Shown here: positions 6,963-10,843 of the stretch, one piece after another | Position numbering within the stretch: position 1 is the first letter of the stretch | How the letters are laid out: each line of letters opens with the position of its first letter | Translations under genes and position numbers: made by a program | Origin: CAZGYE01 sp964530165 | Lineage (GTDB): Bacteria; Planctomycetota; Planctomycetia; Planctomycetales; Planctomycetaceae | NCBI GenBank assembly: GCA_964530165.1 | Contig: CAZGYE010000200.1 | Coordinates: forward strand, 1 to 10,843 | Length of the DNA: 10,843 nucleotides | Direction: 5' to 3' | Notes under the pieces: generated by a model | Seen by the model: the letters and a program-made list of their open reading frames with translations, nothing else | What the model was told of the DNA's origin: nothing | Databases searched by the model: none

Positions 6963-7556
6963 ATGAAGGCTCCTAAGGCGTGGCTTTCACTCTTCGTTTC
7001 ACTCGCCCTACTTCTGGGGGCTGTCTATGGCATTTGGTGGCTTCTCGCCGGAATTCTCTCTTGGGTGATGACTCAGCCTTCCCAAGTCGCTGCTGCTATT
7101 ATCGCATTTTCCGGAACGGTCATTGCCGGCATTGGGGCCGTCGTCATTTCGCAGCAACGTGCGAAAGCACGTGAGATCGCAGAATCCCATCGCCCAAACA
7201 AGACAAAACTCTACACTGAATTCATTACGCAGGTTGTTGGCATAATGCGTGACTCCAGAGGCGCGAAGAAACTGGATCCCGCGATGTCCAAGAAACGGGA
7301 GGCTTTCTTTTTCGATTTCACGACTCGGGTGATGTTGTGGGGGTCTCCTGGCGTGCTTCAACATTACGGTGTGTTTCGCAGAATCGGCGAGAATTCAGAT
7401 CCGAACATCCTTCTGATAATGGACGATATTCTTCAAGCGATGCGAAAGGACCTTGGATTGAGCAATTGGGGACTTGCGCGTGGCGATTTAATCAAGATGC
7501 TCCTGACGGATCCCGAATCACTGGACGGGCTGATTCGCAAGAATCCGGTCAAGTGA
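6963..7556 (+). CDS. Two-helix membrane protein of unknown function, low GC
   Basis: This 197-residue protein has two hydrophobic helices at about 7-34 and 40-63, separated by only a few residues. A cytoplasmic-looking domain follows (64-197), beginning QQRAKAREIAESHRPNKTKLY. Its most distinctive parts are FTTRVMLWGSPGVLQHYGVFR (119-139) and MRKDLGLSNWGLARGDLIKMLL (160-181). I recall similar LWGS...RKDLG proteins scattered across bacteria as small membrane proteins without known function, but I cannot name a family. The ATG at 6963 has only a weak GAGG about 11 bases upstream. Local composition is lower in GC than the flanking genes (a sampled 60-base line at 7201-7260 is about 43%), which fits recent gain. 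It stands alone on its strand, divergent from the propeller gene and convergent with the next. A TGTTATGCT extended -10-like motif lies at 6880-6888 but is weak evidence for a promoter. Confidence 0.75.
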   Translation: MKAPKAWLSLFVSLALLLGAVYGIWWLLAGILSWVMTQPSQVAAAIIAFSGTVIAGIGAVVISQQRAKAREIAESHRPNKTKLYTEFITQVVGIMRDSRGAKKLDPAMSKKREAFFFDFTTRVMLWGSPGVLQHYGVFRRIGENSDPNILLIMDDILQAMRKDLGLSNWGLARGDLIKMLLTDPESLDGLIRKNPVK

Positions 7557-7587
7557 CTAGAGCAGGTGATGGGGTGACATTGGCCGA

Positions 7588-7635
7588 TTTAGCCGGCCCG
7601 CTTGCGGGGCGCGGCGGGCAAGTCCGCCGGCTAAA
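7588..7635. repeat. 18-bp imperfect inverted repeat, TTTAGCCGGC ends
   Basis: Arms at 7588-7605 and 7618-7635 match at 15 of 18 positions, the outer 10 bp perfectly, around a 12-base GC-rich loop. It starts 31 bases after the stop of the 197-residue gene, so it could end or stabilise that transcript. It shares the TTAGCCG...GCTTGC core with the palindrome at 3651-3674. Confidence 0.7.
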
Positions 7636-7640
7636 TGGCG

Positions 7641-7667
7641 TTCAGGATTTCACAACGAACTCCTGAA
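7641..7667. terminator. Short stem-loop between convergent genes
   Basis: TTCAGGA (7641-7647) and TCCTGAA (7661-7667) are perfect 7-bp arms around 13 bases. It lies between convergent genes ending at 7556 and 7701 and could serve as a weak terminator for either. There is no T-run, and the stem is short enough to be chance. Confidence 0.3.
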
Positions 7668-7700
7668 TGAACTGCCGCAGCCGTGAGGACGCGGTTTCGT

Positions 7701-8483
7701 TCACGCCGCGCCACGTCCAGGTGCGGAGGCGACGGCCGTGAATCCGACTTCAACCGTGCGGGCGGTCTCGGCCTCGGCGGTCCGCTTGGCCTCGATGCGG
7801 GCGCCGTACGGATACGCGGCAGCCACTTTGAATCGAACGACCGACTCGTCCAACGATTCACACTCGACTTCCGGTCGCCCGAAAAATGGGGGACAGAACG
7901 GGAGGTGGATCATCGCTTGCTTCTGGCCCGGCGCAAAGTCAACCTTGACGGCCCCTTCGATTCGCTCTCGCCCCTCGCTGGTGACGCTGCGGGTCATCCA
8001 CTGCGACACGCTGTTCGGGCCGTCATCGGTCGCCAACCGCAATTCGGCTTCCGATTCGCCCGGCGACACAAAGGGTTCGTCTCGTACCAAGAACGGCAAA
8101 TCGCCCAACACAACAACCGCGGCGCTGGAAAACAGGAGGAGTGTCAGCAGATACGACGTCGCAACCGGCGAGTGGCCGGGCAACAGAACGATGCCCAGAG
8201 CGAACGGCGGAACGAGCGTCACGACTCCGGCGGCAATCCGGGCCGGTCTTGAGACAGCAGATCGTCCGGTCCACTGAAACAGTAGATAAGCCGACAGACT
8301 CAGACCGGTTGTGCCGGTCGCGATCACAGAGGTGGCCAGCGAGGAAAGCTGCCCAGTCAACGCGCCAGAGAGCCTACGCGATACCAGCACAGCGGCAACG
8401 ATCAACAAGCCCGACCAGAGAGCCGTTGCCAGTTCCAGCCCCCGGTCCTTCGGATTGCTCGGCGTGAAATGGCTTTGTATCAT
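7701..8483 (-). CDS. Four-helix membrane protein with C-terminal soluble domain, unknown function
   Basis: The 260-residue protein has four hydrophobic segments at about 20-38, 45-70, 82-101 and 108-128. A soluble, strand-rich C-terminal region (about 130-255) follows. That region contains SQWMTRSVTSEGRERIEGAV (160-179), a Cys-Pro-Pro patch LPFCPPFFGRPEVECES (194-210) and a strand FKVAAAYPYGARIEAKR (218-234). I recall similar conserved hypothetical proteins in planctomycetes but no assigned function. The ATG at 8483 is preceded by GAGG only 3 bases away, which is tight, so the start is not certain; residue M1 does precede the helices sensibly. It follows metK by 31 bases on the same strand, so they are probably co-transcribed, although nothing ties its role to methionine metabolism. 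Confidence 0.7.
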   Translation of the reverse strand: MIQSHFTPSNPKDRGLELATALWSGLLIVAAVLVSRRLSGALTGQLSSLATSVIATGTTGLSLSAYLLFQWTGRSAVSRPARIAAGVVTLVPPFALGIVLLPGHSPVATSYLLTLLLFSSAAVVVLGDLPFLVRDEPFVSPGESEAELRLATDDGPNSVSQWMTRSVTSEGRERIEGAVKVDFAPGQKQAMIHLPFCPPFFGRPEVECESLDESVVRFKVAAAYPYGARIEAKRTAEAETARTVEVGFTAVASAPGRGAA

Positions 8484-8514
8484 GGACCTCAGTGCTTTCA
8501 GTCCGGTGCAACAG

Positions 8515-9693
<1,179 letters not shown>

Positions 9694-9772
9694 GCAATGC
9701 TCCGCCTAACAGAATGTGGGGTCGCAAAAAACGGATCTCAGAGTGTCCTGCTCTCATCAGCTGCTTGTGTGG

Positions 9773-9801
9773 ATTGTAGACCCGACTCGTGTTTGGAACA
9801 A
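9773..9801 (-). promoter_or_regulatory. Candidate sigma70-type promoter for metK
   Basis: On the minus strand there is a -35-like TTGTTC (9801-9796), exactly 17 bases, then a -10-like TACAAT (9778-9773, 5 of 6 to consensus). The boxes sit in the 117-base waaA-metK gap, starting about 10 bases after the waaA stop. Transcription would begin near 9766. The -35 match is only 3 of 6, and planctomycete promoter rules are poorly known. Confidence 0.45.
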
Positions 9802-9810
9802 CCTTGTGAA

Positions 9811-10843
9811 TCATGCAGCACGCCCGTGAGGACGGCACCGATTGCCGGCGGTCGTGGGAAGCAGCCCGGCGATCAGCTTGACGGTTTTCCCCGTCGCGCC
9901 CTGCTGCGCAAGCACCAGTTGCTGCGCAAGCTGGCCCTGCCGGCGAGCGGCTTGGGGCCGTTCGAGGAAGTCGCGGACCGCGGCTGTCAGGTCATCGCCG
10001 TCGACGACCACGCGGGCGGCGTTCGCGGAAAGCAGGGCTTCGACCACGTCGCGGAAGTTATGGGTGTTCGGGCCGAACAACACCGCTGCTCCGTAAGCGG
10101 CCGGCTCGATCATGTTTTGTCCGCCCCGCTTCGTCAGGCTGCCCCCGACAAACGCTATTGTCGCCAAACCCCAGCAGGCGGCCAGTTCTCCCAGCGTGTC
10201 GAGCAGCAGAATCGGCCGAGTGGGTGGCTGGGCCGATTCAACCAGTCGGCTGCGGCGGATCAGCTGCAATCCTCGGCGTTCGACCAATTGGGCGACCTCG
10301 TCGAACCGCTCCTGATGACGGGGAACCAGAACCAGCCGCAGGTCCGGATGCTCGTCACGCAGGGCAAGATAAGTCTCCAGGGCAAGTTTCTCTTCGGGTG
10401 CCTGCGTGCTGCCGGCAATCAAGACCCGTTCTTCGTCAGCGATTCCGAACGACCTTCGAAGCTCTTTCGTTTTCGGGTTCCCGTGGTCGGTCTGGACGTG
10501 GTCGAACTTAATCGAGCCGGTGACAGCGATGCGATCTGCTGCCGCACCAAGAGAGATCAGACGCTCAGAATAGGTCTCGTTCTGGACGGCAATCGAGTCG
10601 AAACAGCTCCACAGGCGTTTCATCAGCGAGCGGATGCGGTGATAGCCGCTGTAGCTGTGGCGGCTGATACGCCCGTTGATCAGCGCTAGTGGAATTCCGG
10701 ACCGTTTTGCCTCCAGAATGAAATTGGGCCACAGCTCCAATTCCACGAGCACGATTGCCGAGGGCCGGATGCGGCGGATCGCGCGGCGGACCGCCCACGA
10801 GAAATCGAGCGGGAAGTAGCAAACGCGGTGCCGCGGGAACTTG
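9811..10843 (-). CDS. waaA: 3-deoxy-D-manno-octulosonic acid (Kdo) transferase, N-terminus outside the window
   Basis: WaaA (KdtA) transfers Kdo from CMP-Kdo to the lipid A precursor at the inner face of the cytoplasmic membrane. About 343 codons are present; the family is usually about 420-430 residues, so roughly 80 N-terminal residues lie beyond the window edge. The visible protein starts with KFPRHRVCYFPLDFSWAVRR, a typical donor-side lead-in. It continues with VLVELELWPNFILEA and LINGRISRHSYSGY, both typical of the N-terminal GT-B domain. The C-terminal domain has the linker AGSTQAPEEKLAL, LVPRHQERFDEV, and the nucleotide-binding region FVGGSLTKRGGQNMIEPAAYG followed by VLFGPNTHNF. A shorter reading from the GTG at 10752 would cut conserved sequence and is wrong. 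It lies upstream of metK on the same strand. Its presence implies a Kdo-containing lipopolysaccharide. Confidence 0.95.
   Translation of the reverse strand, partial: KFPRHRVCYFPLDFSWAVRRAIRRIRPSAIVLVELELWPNFILEAKRSGIPLALINGRISRHSYSGYHRIRSLMKRLWSCFDSIAVQNETYSERLISLGAAADRIAVTGSIKFDHVQTDHGNPKTKELRRSFGIADEERVLIAGSTQAPEEKLALETYLALRDEHPDLRLVLVPRHQERFDEVAQLVERRGLQLIRRSRLVESAQPPTRPILLLDTLGELAACWGLATIAFVGGSLTKRGGQNMIEPAAYGAAVLFGPNTHNFRDVVEALLSANAARVVVDGDDLTAAVRDFLERPQAARRQGQLAQQLVLAQQGATGKTVKLIAGLLPTTAGNRCRPHGRAA

Noticed and set aside
4622..6976. A 784-codon open frame on the plus strand opposite the DUF1080/propeller gene
   Set aside because: It is antisense to a gene with clear domains, signal peptide and ribosome-binding site. 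Its protein shows no domain and has the Arg/Val/Asp-rich make-up of a GC-driven shadow.
9694..9766. SAM-responsive riboswitch before metK
   Set aside because: The leader is short and lacks a recognisable SAM-I, SAM-II or SAH core; the weak stems around GAGAGC/ACTCTG look like chance.

Overview
The window looks like chromosomal DNA from a planctomycete, probably of the Pirellula/Rhodopirellula kind. The signs are high GC, an exported-type aldo/keto reductase family protein with the GGHWKR motif, a secreted protein joining two DUF1080 (3-keto-disaccharide hydrolase) domains to a PQQ-like beta-propeller, and GC-rich palindromes in the gaps between genes. The assignment rests on family recall and gene content only; there is no rRNA or other phylogenetic marker gene to settle it beyond metK and waaA.

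Layout. (1) 1-1664, plus strand: the C-terminal part of an aldo/keto-reductase-fold protein whose catalytic tetrad is largely replaced, then a small secreted tetraheme c-type cytochrome. (2) 1727-6727, minus strand, read right to left: a 903-residue secreted DUF1080-DUF1080-propeller protein carrying an EF-hand pair; a short secreted protein overlapping its stop codon (ATGA) and broken by an apparent one-base frameshift; then a 605-residue secreted protein that looks like an (alpha/alpha)6-barrel carbohydrate-active protein. (3) 6963-7556, plus strand: a lone two-helix membrane protein, visibly lower in GC than its neighbours. (4) 7701-10843, minus strand, read right to left: waaA (Kdo transferase, cut by the window edge), metK (S-adenosylmethionine synthetase) with a plausible sigma70-type promoter just after the waaA stop, and a four-helix membrane protein of unknown function.

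How the genes fit together. Block 2 encodes secreted proteins, probably for binding or breaking carbohydrate outside the cytoplasm. Block 1 may supply a periplasmic redox partner, but its link to block 2 is only proximity, and the two blocks are convergent. Block 4 is housekeeping: waaA implies a Kdo-containing lipopolysaccharide core, and metK makes S-adenosylmethionine.

Gaps between genes contain several imperfect palindromes, two of which share a core and may belong to one dispersed REP-like family. I found no tRNA, rRNA, CRISPR array, transposase or phage gene. No stretch over 300 bases lacks a gene. I do not see a clear new defence or metabolic system; the best leads are the degenerate reductase beside the cytochrome, the composite propeller protein, the frameshifted small gene and the palindrome family.
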